A DNA stretch of 64,000 nucleotides from positions 303,630 through 367,629 of the forward strand of contig NZ_CM001775.1 of assembly GCF_000332235.1 (NCBI RefSeq). The letters are read 5' to 3'. The stretch's first letter is position 1. Every line of letters starts with the position of its first letter. The notes beneath the pieces are model-generated. The model searched no databases. It was not told the origin of the DNA and saw only the letters and a program-made list of their open reading frames with translations. Both the position numbers and the translations under genes were made by a program. This DNA comes from Geminocystis herdmanii PCC 6308. Lineage in GTDB: Bacteria; Cyanobacteriota; Cyanobacteriia; Cyanobacteriales; Cyanobacteriaceae. This document shows positions 53,033 to 63,192 of the stretch, one piece after another.

Positions 53033-53434
53033 TTATTGTCTCGAATAGTCATCTTGAAAACGAACAATATCATCTTCTCCTAAATATTCGCCGTTTTGCA
53101 CTTCAATTAAGATTAATTTAATCACTCCCGGATTTTCTAAGCGATGAGTGGTACATTGAGGTACATAAGTTGATTGATTCGCCGCTAAAATCTTGACTTC
53201 ATCACCACATTCTACTTTAGCAGTACCAGAAACCACAATCCAGTGTTCACTACGATGATGGTGCATTTGTAGGCTTAAACGATGACCGGGGTTAACTTCT
53301 ATGCGTTTAATTTTATAGCCTGTGCCTTCTTCTAGGGTGGTAAAAGTACCCCAAGGGCGAGTTTCGGTAATATGATTTGTTAAGGGATGAAAAGAAGATA
53401 GGGTTTCTTGAGGTTGTTCTTGAAGTTGAATCAT
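53033..53434 (-). CDS. Cupin of the mannose-6-phosphate isomerase type II family
   Basis: 133 residues. It matches the C-terminal cupin half of bifunctional ManC/PMI enzymes: RPWGTFTTLEEG, the metal-binding HRLSLQMHHHRSEHW (three His) and VPQCTTHRLENPG. Stand-alone versions isomerise mannose-6-phosphate or remodel nucleotide sugars; here no pyrophosphorylase half is fused. Likely part of polysaccharide sugar supply. Confidence 0.85.
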   Translation of the reverse strand: MIQLQEQPQETLSSFHPLTNHITETRPWGTFTTLEEGTGYKIKRIEVNPGHRLSLQMHHHRSEHWIVVSGTAKVECGDEVKILAANQSTYVPQCTTHRLENPGVIKLILIEVQNGEYLGEDDIVRFQDDYSRQ

Positions 53435-53498
53435 AATTAATTATACTAAAGTTTTTAATATTTTTTTGTCATCTTAACCGATAAATCAAAATAACTCA

Positions 53499-53524
53499 AA
53501 AAAAATCCTAGCGGTAAAGCTAGG
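53499..53524 (-). terminator. ftsH terminator
   Basis: CCTAGC (53507-53512) and GCTAGG (53519-53524) form a 6-bp stem with a 6-nt loop; on the minus strand it is followed by a run of eight T. It lies 65 bp past the ftsH stop. Confidence 0.8.
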
Positions 53525-53588
53525 TTATAACAAAAATAAAGATTATACATCTTCATTGAGAGTTGGTGGGCGGTGCATCGCCCTACAC

Positions 53589-55469
53589 TTAGAGTTGAGG
53601 TACGAACTGTTCTTTTTCAGGTACGATCGTATATTCCGCTACGATTTGACGAAATTCCTCACCGTCAATGGTTTCTTTCTCAATCAGTAAATCCACTAAT
53701 CGATCGATCACTTCCCGATTTTCCCGTACAATTTGACAAGCAATTTGATGACCATGTTCTGCTAACATCTTGATTTGGGAGTCAATGCGAGATGCGGTTT
53801 CTTCAGAATATTCCGCACGATTCATGAAGCCTCCTCCGAGGAAAACTTCTCCTCCTTGCCCTTCTAAGGAAAGTGAGCCTAGTTCACTCATGCCAAAACG
53901 TGTTACCATTTGACGAGCCATGCCTGTTACTTGCTGTAAATCGCCTCCTGCACCAGTGGTAACTTCATCATGTCCAAAGACTTCTTCTTCGGCAGCACGT
54001 CCACCCATAGCACCCGCAATTCGTGCCATTAACTGCGCTTTGGTGGTTAATCCTTGTTCTTCGTTAGGGGTAAACCATGTTAAACCTTGCGCTTGTCCAC
54101 GGGGAATTAAGGTTACTTTTTGTACGGGATCATGATCTTTCAATAAAGTACCCACAATGGCGTGACCAACTTCATGGTAAGCAATCAAGCGTTTACTCTT
54201 ACTATCCACTAAAGGAGTGCCTTCCATCCCTGCGATAACTCGATCGACTGCCGCATCAATTTCTGATATGGTAATCTCAGGTTTACGGCGACGAGCTGTT
54301 AAAATGGCCGCCTCATTGAGTAAATTCGCTAAGTCTGCACCACTGAAACCGGGAGTACGACGGGCGATCGCCTCTAAGGAAACACTAGAAGCAATTTTTT
54401 TGTTGCGAGCATGAACGTCTAAAACTCCTAATCTGCCTTTGAAATCGGGGGGATCAACCATTACTTGTCGATCGAAACGACCCGGACGCATTAAGGCACT
54501 ATCAAGGACATCCGCGCGGTTAGTAGCGGCGATCACGATAATACCAGTATTGCCTTCAAAACCATCCATTTCCGTTAAGAGTTGGTTTAAAGTTTGCTCT
54601 CTTTCATCGTTACCACCGCCGATACCTGCGCCTCTTTGTCTTCCCACAGCGTCAATCTCATCGATAAAAATGAGACAGGGAGCGTTTTCTTTGGCTTTTT
54701 TGAATAAATCCCGTACACGAGAAGCACCAACCCCGACAAACATCTCCACAAATTCTGAACCAGAAATGCTGAAGAAAGGTACACCTGCTTCCCCTGCAAT
54801 GGCTTTCGCTAGTAAGGTTTTACCCGTCCCCGGAGGTCCTACTAATAACACACCTTTAGGGATTCTTGCACCTACGGCGGTGAATTTCTCAGGTTGTTTT
54901 AAGAAAGTTACTACTTCTTGTAATTCTTCTTTCGCTTCATCGATACCAGCTACATCATCGAACATGATACCTGTTTTGGCTTCCATCATAAAACGAGCTT
55001 TCGACTTGCCAAAATTCATGGCTTGTCCGGGTCCTCCGGGCATATTACTAGAACGGCGGAAAAGGAAGAATAACGAGCCAATCAACAATACGGGGAAAAC
55101 TAAGTTACCTAAAATACCCCAGATTGCGCCCTCGTTGCGTAAAGGATGAGAGTCGAAGTTAACCCCAGATTCTCTTAATTTGGTGATTAACTCAGGGGAT
55201 GCACCGGGTAAGTCAACTCTTAATCTTTGTACTTGACGTAATTCAGGATCGATCGCTTCTACAATAGCAGTACGTCCATTTTCGTATAAGTCAACACTGC
55301 TGACTCGTCCTTTATCAAGGTATTCTAAAAATCTACCGTAAGTCATACGAGTACTAGCGGTATTGTTAGTATCGCTAACATTAGTGGCAAAACTGCCTTG
55401 CCAGATGAAAAACCCAATTACTAAAAAGGGTATTGTCCATAGTAGGACGGAACGCCAAGATAATTTCAT
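53589..55469 (-). CDS. ftsH: ATP-dependent zinc metalloprotease FtsH
   Basis: 626 residues. Membrane-anchored AAA+ protease; thylakoid FtsH degrades photodamaged D1 during photosystem II repair. Helices at about 9-25 and 114-137 flank a lumenal domain. AAA domain: Walker A GPPGTGKT (211-218), Walker [13 protein letters not shown] and [24 protein letters not shown]. Protease domain: zinc site HEVGH (432-436). Length and the [10 protein letters not shown] segment are like the FtsH2 type of cyanobacteria, but which of the four paralogues it is needs comparison. Confidence 0.96.
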   Translation of the reverse strand: MKLSWRSVLLWTIPFLVIGFFIWQGSFATNVSDTNNTASTRMTYGRFLEYLDKGRVSSVDLYENGRTAIVEAIDPELRQVQRLRVDLPGASPELITKLRESGVNFDSHPLRNEGAIWGILGNLVFPVLLIGSLFFLFRRSSNMPGGPGQAMNFGKSKARFMMEAKTGIMFDDVAGIDEAKEELQEVVTFLKQPEKFTAVGARIPKGVLLVGPPGTGKTLLAKAIAGEAGVPFFSISGSEFVEMFVGVGASRVRDLFKKAKENAPCLIFIDEIDAVGRQRGAGIGGGNDEREQTLNQLLTEMDGFEGNTGIIVIAATNRADVLDSALMRPGRFDRQVMVDPPDFKGRLGVLDVHARNKKIASSVSLEAIARRTPGFSGADLANLLNEAAILTARRRKPEITISEIDAAVDRVIAGMEGTPLVDSKSKRLIAYHEVGHAIVGTLLKDHDPVQKVTLIPRGQAQGLTWFTPNEEQGLTTKAQLMARIAGAMGGRAAEEEVFGHDEVTTGAGGDLQQVTGMARQMVTRFGMSELGSLSLEGQGGEVFLGGGFMNRAEYSEETASRIDSQIKMLAEHGHQIACQIVRENREVIDRLVDLLIEKETIDGEEFRQIVAEYTIVPEKEQFVPQL

Positions 55470-55825
55470 AATTTTTTATAGTTTTTGTGAAAAGAAAGAA
55501 TTAAGTAGTTAACTTGTTCTTATCTTTGATTTTTAACTTAATGATCTAATTGTAACAACTATTGCTTAACTAAACTTAACATATCTCTCATTTTTTATGC
55601 AAATACTATCATATTCGGTTTTCCCTCTCGATCGAAAACTGGGGGAGGAAGGGGAAAATACTTTAACTCCTTAATTTACTCAGAAGCCTAATGATTTAGA
55701 TATGTTGTTATCTATATAATAGGCTTATAAGGTTCGATCGAGCAGTCTTGCTATCAAAACGAGCAAAACTACAATAATCGCTTTAACAGACAAAAATTAT
55801 TATTTTCATTTATTCTTTAAAAATT
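55470..55825. other. 356-bp gap upstream of ftsH
   Basis: No gene seen. Contains two CGATCG sites and AT-rich spacer; the ftsH promoter should lie here on the minus strand, but I could not single out a -35/-10 pair. Confidence 0.4.
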
Positions 55826-56074
55826 ATGAGTTTATTAACAGAAATAAGCATAAAAGTTAGTGAAGAAATTGCTCAAGATTATCAAAATATTTCTGAACTT
55901 GAAAAACAAGAAATACAACTAAAAATTAACGAGATTATAGTTTTAGAGTTAGAAAAAAGAAAAGATAAATCTAAGGATAAACTAGGTAAACTTATGGACG
56001 AAATTAGCAAAAAAGCTATGGCAAGAGGTTTAACACCTGAATTATTAGAACAAATATTAAATGAAGATGAATAA
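55826..56074 (+). CDS. Antitoxin-like protein coupled to a broken PIN toxin
   Basis: 82 residues, all-helical and highly charged: ISIKVSEEIAQDYQNISE, EKQEIQLKINEIIVLELEK, then MDEISKKAMARGLTPELLEQIL. The C-terminal motif ARGLTPE.LE.IL is typical of antitoxins paired with PIN toxins of cyanobacteria. The next ATG (56067) lies inside its last codons, the usual coupling, but that toxin frame is truncated. Confidence 0.7.
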   Translation: MSLLTEISIKVSEEIAQDYQNISELEKQEIQLKINEIIVLELEKRKDKSKDKLGKLMDEISKKAMARGLTPELLEQILNEDE

Positions 56075-56126
56075 GTATAAAATTGTTGTTGATGTCAATA
56101 TTATACTTGGCGAGGGCATAATTTGA
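56067..56126 (+). pseudogene. 5' stump of a PIN-domain toxin
   Basis: Nineteen codons, MNKYKIVVDVNIILGEGII then TGA. The opening matches PIN toxins (normally KIVVDTNV, with the first catalytic Asp present here). The rest is replaced by AGGCAARAGGCAA-type repeat sequence (56135-56175) and AT-rich spacer. A decayed type II toxin. Confidence 0.6.
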
Positions 56127-56329
56127 GTTTGGTGAAGGTAGGCAAAAGGCAAGTAGGCAAGAGGCAACTATACATTTTGCAACATCAGATTATAACCTTG
56201 ATGAGTATATTATAAGTGCTTTACTCATTCAGTTAATAATATCGATACGTTAAGTATTATTACAAAAGAATTTAAAGTTTTAAAAAGAAGTTATCTTGAA
56301 AGAATACTCTAAAAATATTTTGATAAGTT

Positions 56330-57841
56330 TTGATGATGAATAATCAATTATTTTATGGCGATAATTTAGACGTTTTAAGAAGACATATTAAAGATGAAAC
56401 TGTGGACTTATGTTATATCGATCCGCCTTTTAATTCTAAGCGCAATTATAACCAAATTTATAACAACATCGGTAAAGAAGATCGAGCCCAAGCTCAGGCT
56501 TTTATTGATACTTGGACATGGGATGATTTAGCTAATTATGGTTTAGCTGAAATTAAGGAAAATTATCATGGAAAATTCACCCAACAAACGATCGATCTTA
56601 TTTGTGGATTAGACAAAGTTTTAGGTAAAGGAAGTTTATTTGCTTATCTGGTAAATATGACTTTAAGAATAGTAGAAATTCATCGAGTTTTAAAGCCAAC
56701 GGGCAGTTTTTATCTTCATTGTGATCCCACTGCAAGTCATTATTTAAAATTAGTTTTAGATACTATTTTTTGTTCTCAAGGTGGAGATTTTAGAAATGAA
56801 ATTATATGGAGTTATAAAAAATGGGCAGTAGCTGAAAAAACTTTTTCTAAAAATCATGATATAGTTTTGTTCTATAATAAAAATGCAAATAAAATTCTTT
56901 TTAATGTTTTATTACAAGAACGTGCGCCATCAACTTTAAAACGATTTGGCAAGAAAAAAATAGTATCTGGACATGATGAAACGGGAAAAAGAATTCCATC
57001 ACAAACCACTAATGAAGATTCTACAGGGGTTAAAATGTCGGATGTTTGGGATATTCCAATTATTGCACCTTCTTCTAAAGAAAGATTAGGCTATCCCACC
57101 CAAAAACCCAAGGCATTATTAGAGCGGATAATTAAAGCCAGTAGTAATGAAGGAGATGTGATATTAGATGCCTTTTGCGGTTGCGGTACGACTGTTGAAG
57201 TTGCCCAATTACTAGATAGAAAATGGATAGGAATTGATATAACTTATCAAAGTATTGGGGTAATAATTAAACGATTAGAAGACAGTTTCGGTAAAGAAGT
57301 TTTAGAAAATATCACCCTTAATGGTATTCCTAAAGATATAGAATCCGCTCAAGCATTGGCATTGAAAAAGGACGATCGAACTCGCAAAGAATTTGAAAAA
57401 TGGGCAGTTTTAACCTATACCAATAATAGGGCAATAATCAACGATAAAAAAGGAGCAGATAAAGGTATTGACGGTATCGCATTTTTTGATAGTGGCAAAG
57501 ATAACCCAGAAAAAATTATTATTCAAGTCAAGTCCGGGAAGGTAAAATCAGGAGATATTCGGGATTTATTAGGCACAATTACCATAAACGAGGCTACTTT
57601 AGGAATATTTATTACTCTTAATGAGCCCACAAAAGACATGATTAAGACTGCGAAAGAAGCAGGAATTTATCAAAGCCAATTTATGAGTAATCCTGTCGAT
57701 AAAATTTCGATCGTCACCGTAAGAGAAATTATCGAAGAACAAAAACGCCTTGATATAAGATTAGTTTTAGAAGTGTTAAAAAGTGCCGAAAAACAGAAGG
57801 AAATTAAAAGCGATCAAATCAAAATCAACTTTGCGGATTGA
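56330..57841 (+). CDS. Beta-class DNA methyltransferase with C-terminal Mrr-like nuclease domain
   Basis: 503 residues. N-terminal N6-adenine/N4-cytosine methylase in beta order: motif IV YIDPPFNSKRNY near residue 30, then AdoMet motif I LDAFCGCGTT near residue 284 followed by VAQLLDRKWIGIDIT. The C-terminal part (about 345-460) is an Mrr-type PD-(D/E)XK domain: KGADKGIDGIAFF (Asp), IIIQVKSGKVKSG (Q-x-K) and DIRDLLGTI. One chain thus has modification and nuclease modules, possibly a single-protein modification/restriction enzyme. MMMNNQ offers three adjacent start codons. Downstream hairpin at 57872-57888. Confidence 0.88.
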   Translation: MMMNNQLFYGDNLDVLRRHIKDETVDLCYIDPPFNSKRNYNQIYNNIGKEDRAQAQAFIDTWTWDDLANYGLAEIKENYHGKFTQQTIDLICGLDKVLGKGSLFAYLVNMTLRIVEIHRVLKPTGSFYLHCDPTASHYLKLVLDTIFCSQGGDFRNEIIWSYKKWAVAEKTFSKNHDIVLFYNKNANKILFNVLLQERAPSTLKRFGKKKIVSGHDETGKRIPSQTTNEDSTGVKMSDVWDIPIIAPSSKERLGYPTQKPKALLERIIKASSNEGDVILDAFCGCGTTVEVAQLLDRKWIGIDITYQSIGVIIKRLEDSFGKEVLENITLNGIPKDIESAQALALKKDDRTRKEFEKWAVLTYTNNRAIINDKKGADKGIDGIAFFDSGKDNPEKIIIQVKSGKVKSGDIRDLLGTITINEATLGIFITLNEPTKDMIKTAKEAGIYQSQFMSNPVDKISIVTVREIIEEQKRLDIRLVLEVLKSAEKQKEIKSDQIKINFAD

Positions 57842-57871
57842 GACAAAAACTGTAAATCCATCTCCCGTAAA

Positions 57872-57888
57872 ACAGGCATCTTGCCTGT
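57872..57888 (+). terminator. Hairpin after the methylase-Mrr gene
   Basis: ACAGGCA/TGCCTGT stem identical to the one after hliD (12355-12371), 30 bp past the stop. No T-run; it may be a dispersed palindrome. Confidence 0.45.
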
Positions 57889-58101
57889 GACAATAATTTC
57901 GACTTTCCCCTTGACAAACCTTGACATTTTTGATAAAATTTAGATAATGGGAATATTGCTAATTTTGGAGATAGATAGTCAGATTTCCATTATGATCTTT
58001 ATAATTTCTATTATTACCAAAAAGAGAGAAAAAGTCAAGGAAAATCGATTTTTTTTTCATGATTTAAAACATTAAGATCGATCATTTTTTTCTTAAGAAT
58101 T

Positions 58102-58400
58102 TTAGACATCATCTAAGAATAAAGAATCTAAATTTCTATAGCCACTAATAATTCTAATAATTTCAATATCATCATTAATTACACGATAAAAAATAATATA
58201 GTTAGCTAAATTTAAACCTCGTAGAGATGGCTTAAGATGATCATAATTACGTCCAATATTAGGAAAATTAGCAAGATATTTACATTTTTTCTCAAACTCA
58301 TTGATAAAGTTTTCCCCGCAGAAACATTGTGATTAGAAAAATAATCGATAATTTCTTCTAAATCTTTGATAGCAGGTTGAGAAATAATATGACGTTTCAT
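58102..58400 (-). pseudogene. ParE-type toxin gene with a single-base frameshift
   Basis: The frame starts MKRHIISQPAIKDLEEIIDYF then NHNVSAG, and after a GCGGGGAAAAC stretch near 58315 the homology continues in the neighbouring frame: ENFINEFEKKCKYLANFPNI, LRGLNLANYIIFYRV and IIRIISGYRNLDSLF to the stop at 58102. A loss of one G from a G-run explains it. Joined, the two parts give a normal ParE of about 99 residues (RelE/ParE fold, gyrase poison). True mutation or sequencing error cannot be told apart here. Confidence 0.8.
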
Positions 58401-58402
58401 GA

Positions 58403-58669
58403 TTAATTTACTTTTGTTTTATGTAATCTTTGTTGTAAGTTATTAACCACGATTTCCCCCTCAATTCCTTCCCCTCTTTCTAAGGATTCAATGCCTTCTC
58501 CTATTTTGATTTGAGTTTCCTCTAACCATTCTTCATAATCACCTTGTATTCTCTCAAAAACTAAAAACATTTTATCTACTACTTCTTGGGGAGAATTATA
58601 TTTACCAGTGGCGACTTGTGCTTTTAGGAATTTTTCTTGTTCTGGTTTTAGTTCGATCGTCATAATCAA
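58403..58669 (-). CDS. parD: ParD-type antitoxin
   Basis: 88 residues. Ribbon-helix-helix N-terminus IELKPEQEKFLKAQVATGKY and NSPQEVVDKM, typical of ParD, then an acidic toxin-binding tail. Two bases before the ParE start. Intact, in contrast to its toxin. Confidence 0.8.
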   Translation of the reverse strand: MIMTIELKPEQEKFLKAQVATGKYNSPQEVVDKMFLVFERIQGDYEEWLEETQIKIGEGIESLERGEGIEGEIVVNNLQQRLHKTKVN

Positions 58670-58788
58670 TCCTCCTATTTTTACTATTAATATAACAAAT
58701 CATTAGACTTCTCCAGAAGTTAGATTTTTCATAGCTAAAACTATTGTAAAGACGTAAAATTTTACGTCTCTACTTCCGTGTCGATAAT

Positions 58789-60222
<1,434 letters not shown>

Positions 60223-60229
60223 TTAATTC

Positions 60230-60311
60230 GTAGGTTGGGTTAGCGAAAGCGTAACCCAACAATTTATATATTCTTTGATAATTTTGGGTTTCGTACCTCA
60301 ACCCAACCTAC
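60230..60311. repeat. GTAGGTTGGGTT palindromic element upstream of chlN
   Basis: 82 bp from GTAGGTTGGGTT to AACCCAACCTAC, with inner CGAAAGCG-TAACCCAAC. It separates chlN from the DUF5331-like genes and could fold into a long hairpin in a polycistronic message. Confidence 0.85.
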
Positions 60312-60319
60312 AATGTTTT

Positions 60320-60754
60320 TTAGGTATTTAAGTCAAAGCCTTTAAATAATTTATTCATCTCATTTTGAAAGTTATTAATTCCTTCTTGAATGTCTGGAAA
60401 AGCAAATTCTTGATTGGATTTATCGGTTTCTGGGGAATTTTCAGACGGATTATTTGTTTTTTCTAACTCTTTTCGAGGATCAAAATTTAATCCTAAAGTC
60501 TCTACAATTTTTTCTAAGTTATCGTCAGCTATATATAACGTATAAAGAAGTTTACTAAAATTGCGATGTTTTCCTGCTAAAAATCCTAAAATCCATTCTG
60601 CTTTTACTCGATAACCTCCATCGGGAGTGCCTACTCTGGTAAACCAATTTTCGGTAATTCGATCGAACAAAGTCGCATTTTCTTGATAATATTCAAGCCA
60701 AGATTTCCTAATAATTGCTTTATTTTTTTCGATAAAATATAAATGATTTTCCAT
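60320..60754 (-). CDS. DUF5331-like protein, paralogue 2 (chlL-chlN locus)
   Basis: 144 residues. N-terminal RKSWLEYYQENATLFD and later VETLGLNFDPRKELEK share the family signature. Central variable part (RVKAEWILGFLAGKHRNFSKL). A long acidic Ser/Asn-rich linker and a terminal amphipathic helix (NNFQNEMNKLFKGF) distinguish it. Function unknown; location inside the dark protochlorophyllide reductase locus suggests a link to chlorophyll synthesis or regulation (inference). Confidence 0.75.
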   Translation of the reverse strand: MENHLYFIEKNKAIIRKSWLEYYQENATLFDRITENWFTRVGTPDGGYRVKAEWILGFLAGKHRNFSKLLYTLYIADDNLEKIVETLGLNFDPRKELEKTNNPSENSPETDKSNQEFAFPDIQEGINNFQNEMNKLFKGFDLNT

Positions 60755-60780
60755 AGATTTTTATTAGTAACTTGATAAAA

Positions 60781-61179
60781 TTAATTGTTAGTCATATTAG
60801 TTGATTCTTTGATTTTTTGACGCAACTCATCTAATGGAGAAACTGGAGGTAATAAATGAGCTTCTTGTTGAGTTTTTTCTCTTTCCTCTCGTCTTTTTTT
60901 TAACTCAATATCGGGATCAAAATTAAGTCCTAAAGACTGAATTAAAGCATCAGAATCTTTATTTAAAGATACCAAAGTTTCCATAAAATCTTTGGCAAAA
61001 TCAGGCTCTAAACCACAGATTATTCCTAAGATAATATCTGGACGTTTTCCCTCGTCTGGTGTTTTCTTCCATCTATTTGATGAATAGTTACAAAATAGTA
61101 TTATCCATTTACGGTTTATTTCCCAATAATCTAACCATTTTTCTTTTAAATCTTTTTTTACTTCTGTAAGAGTCCTCAT
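60781..61179 (-). CDS. DUF5331-like protein, paralogue 3 (chlL-chlN locus)
   Basis: 132 residues. LKEKWLDYWEINRKWI at the start, IQSLGLNFDPDIELKKRREE in the second half, then PVSPLDELRQKI. The middle (RPDIILGIICGLEPDFAKDF) resembles paralogue 1 (SELIIGVITALEPLLA). 26 bp upstream of paralogue 2, same strand, probably one transcript. It lacks the long acidic tail. Confidence 0.78.
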   Translation of the reverse strand: MRTLTEVKKDLKEKWLDYWEINRKWIILFCNYSSNRWKKTPDEGKRPDIILGIICGLEPDFAKDFMETLVSLNKDSDALIQSLGLNFDPDIELKKRREEREKTQQEAHLLPPVSPLDELRQKIKESTNMTNN

Positions 61180-61439
61180 TATCGTATTTTTTTCATTTTA
61201 TTAAAAAATTTTTTTCAGTCGCTTTAGCCGACTTTTGCTGTTAGCCTTGTCAATTTATTGCAAGGCGGTTTATTAATTTTAACTGTTGATTAATGTAACA
61301 ATTTAATTAATTGAATCATAATTTTTATGATTAATTGATAGTTTTAGGTGATGAACCATAATCCGCAAAGAAATAAATTTCATTGCTAATAGCTCAAGTC
61401 TGCTAAAGCGACTAATTCTGAATATCATAAAGAGAATTT

Positions 61440-61835
61440 TTAGAAATTTTTATTCCTAAATTCATCTAAAGGAGAAGGAGGCTCAATTAATTGATTTTTT
61501 GCCCTTTCTTCTTTCCTTTTTTCGAGTTCAATTTTAGGATCAAAATTTAAACCTAATAATTCCACTATTCTATATGTATCATTTGTCGCCATTGATAAAA
61601 ATTGTATATAATCTTTAGTCTTTTGATCAAAAGAAATAATAATCGATAAAATTATAGAATCAATAGGTCTAATTTGATATTCTTTTGCACCAGTGTTAAC
61701 ATTGTTAACTGGAAATTCACATTGAAGAATTTGCAATTTATTTTTTTCTAAACACGATAAATTAACCTGATAATAATTAAGCCATTTTTCTTTTAATTGA
61801 GCCTTAAATTCTTCAAACTCTTCCACAATTCCCAT
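61440..61835 (-). CDS. DUF5331-like protein, paralogue 4 (chlL-chlN locus)
   Basis: 131 residues. LKEKWLNYYQVNLSCLEK, then VELLGLNFDPKIELEKRKEE and PPSPLDEFRNK; the closest match within the window is paralogue 3. It is 54 bp downstream of chlL on the same strand. The 260-bp gap after it (61180-61439) contains no gene. Confidence 0.78.
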   Translation of the reverse strand: MGIVEEFEEFKAQLKEKWLNYYQVNLSCLEKNKLQILQCEFPVNNVNTGAKEYQIRPIDSIILSIIISFDQKTKDYIQFLSMATNDTYRIVELLGLNFDPKIELEKRKEERAKNQLIEPPSPLDEFRNKNF

Positions 61836-61889
61836 ACACTAAATAGATAAAAATAATTCTTAATTCTTAATTCTTAATTGTTCATTAAT

Positions 61890-62762
61890 TTACACCATCA
61901 TTAATTCTAATTCGTCTCTTTCCTGTTTAGGCGCATCCGCAGGAGGATTTAAGTAGTAATCGGAAAGTAAACCAAACAACTCTCGATCGAGCGCTTCACT
62001 AGGCACAACTCCTTCGGGTAATGCTAAAATCTGATCAGCGATATTAAGATAATATTGGCACACATAATCTAAACTAGGGTCTTTTTCTGCCATTTCAAAC
62101 AAGGTTTTACCCTTTACTCTCGATACTCGGATGTCTTCAATGAGAGGTAAAACTTCTAATACAGGCATTGCTACATGGGAAATGTATTTATCGATTAAAT
62201 CCCGTTTCGAGGTGCGATTACCAATTAAACCTGCTAACTTGAGGGGATGAGTGCGCGCTTTTTCTCTGACGGAAGCGGCAATACGATTAGCGGCGAATAA
62301 GGCATCAAAACCATTATCGGTGACGATTAAACAATAATCTGCATAGTTGAGAGGCGCTGCAAAACCTCCGCAAACTACGTCACCCAACACATCAAATAAA
62401 ATCACGTCATATTCATCAAAGGCGTTTAACTCTTTTAACAGTTTGACGGTTTCGCCTACCACATAACCACCACAACCAGCCCCGGCAGGAGGACCTCCTG
62501 CCTCTACACAGTCAACACCTGCGTAACCTTTATAAATAACGTCTTCTGCCCAAATATCTTCATAGTGGAAATCTTTTTCCTGTAGGGTGTCGATAATAGT
62601 GGGAATTAAAAAGCCAGTAAGGGTAAAGGTACTATCATGTTTTGGATCACATCCAATCTGTAATACTTTTTTACCTCTTTTTGCCAAGGCTGTGGAGATG
62701 TTGCAACTGGTGGTTGATTTGCCGATACCGCCTTTTCCGTAAACTGCTAATGTCAAAGTCAT
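61890..62762 (-). CDS. chlL: Light-independent protochlorophyllide reductase iron-sulphur ATP-binding protein
   Basis: NifH-like reductase that passes electrons to ChlN-ChlB in ATP-dependent steps. 290 residues. P-loop GKGGIGKST (9-17 region, Lys15), 4Fe-4S ligands Cys97 (AGAGCGGYV) and Cys131 ([10 protein letters not shown]), switch segments GCDPKHDST and FDVLGDV. Oxygen-sensitive enzyme used in darkness. First gene of the chlL-DUF5331x3-chlN cluster. Confidence 0.98.
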   Translation of the reverse strand: MTLTLAVYGKGGIGKSTTSCNISTALAKRGKKVLQIGCDPKHDSTFTLTGFLIPTIIDTLQEKDFHYEDIWAEDVIYKGYAGVDCVEAGGPPAGAGCGGYVVGETVKLLKELNAFDEYDVILFDVLGDVVCGGFAAPLNYADYCLIVTDNGFDALFAANRIAASVREKARTHPLKLAGLIGNRTSKRDLIDKYISHVAMPVLEVLPLIEDIRVSRVKGKTLFEMAEKDPSLDYVCQYYLNIADQILALPEGVVPSEALDRELFGLLSDYYLNPPADAPKQERDELELMMV

Positions 62763-63192
62763 GTTTTTATGATTCCTGATTTATTTGCACTGATTGCATT
62801 ATTGACTAATTTTTCGGAAATGAAAAGGGGTACAAGTTTTAGTTTGGGTAGTAAATAGACGAAAATTTGAGTATAATTTCATTTAATTTATTTAATTAAC
62901 TCTAATTGTTGTTCAAGATTAAATTTGACTAATTTTAAAATTTTGCTAATCAATAAACTATAATTTTGTATAAAAGCAAAAAAAGGTAACAATATCTTTA
63001 CATAAACCAGAAAAACCTTATTTAATAAGGCTTTCTGATGTTCAAGAGTTCGATCGAACTTGAGTAATTATACTTAAAGAATTGGCAAAATTAGCAATAT
63101 ATCTGGGTGAAAAAAGATGATTGTTAATATTTACAACAATTTTTGATTAGTAAAGAAAAATAAGTATAAATACTCAGAAAAAATATTGGGTT
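62763..63192. other. 430-bp gap upstream of chlL
   Basis: No gene seen. AT-rich, with one TTCGATCGAA site near 63050. The chlL promoter must lie here on the minus strand, but no clear consensus pair stands out. Confidence 0.4.

Noticed and set aside
54439-55149. 236-codon open frame antisense to ftsH
   Set aside because: Lies inside the AAA coding region; Ser/Pro/Ala-rich translation typical of a complement frame.
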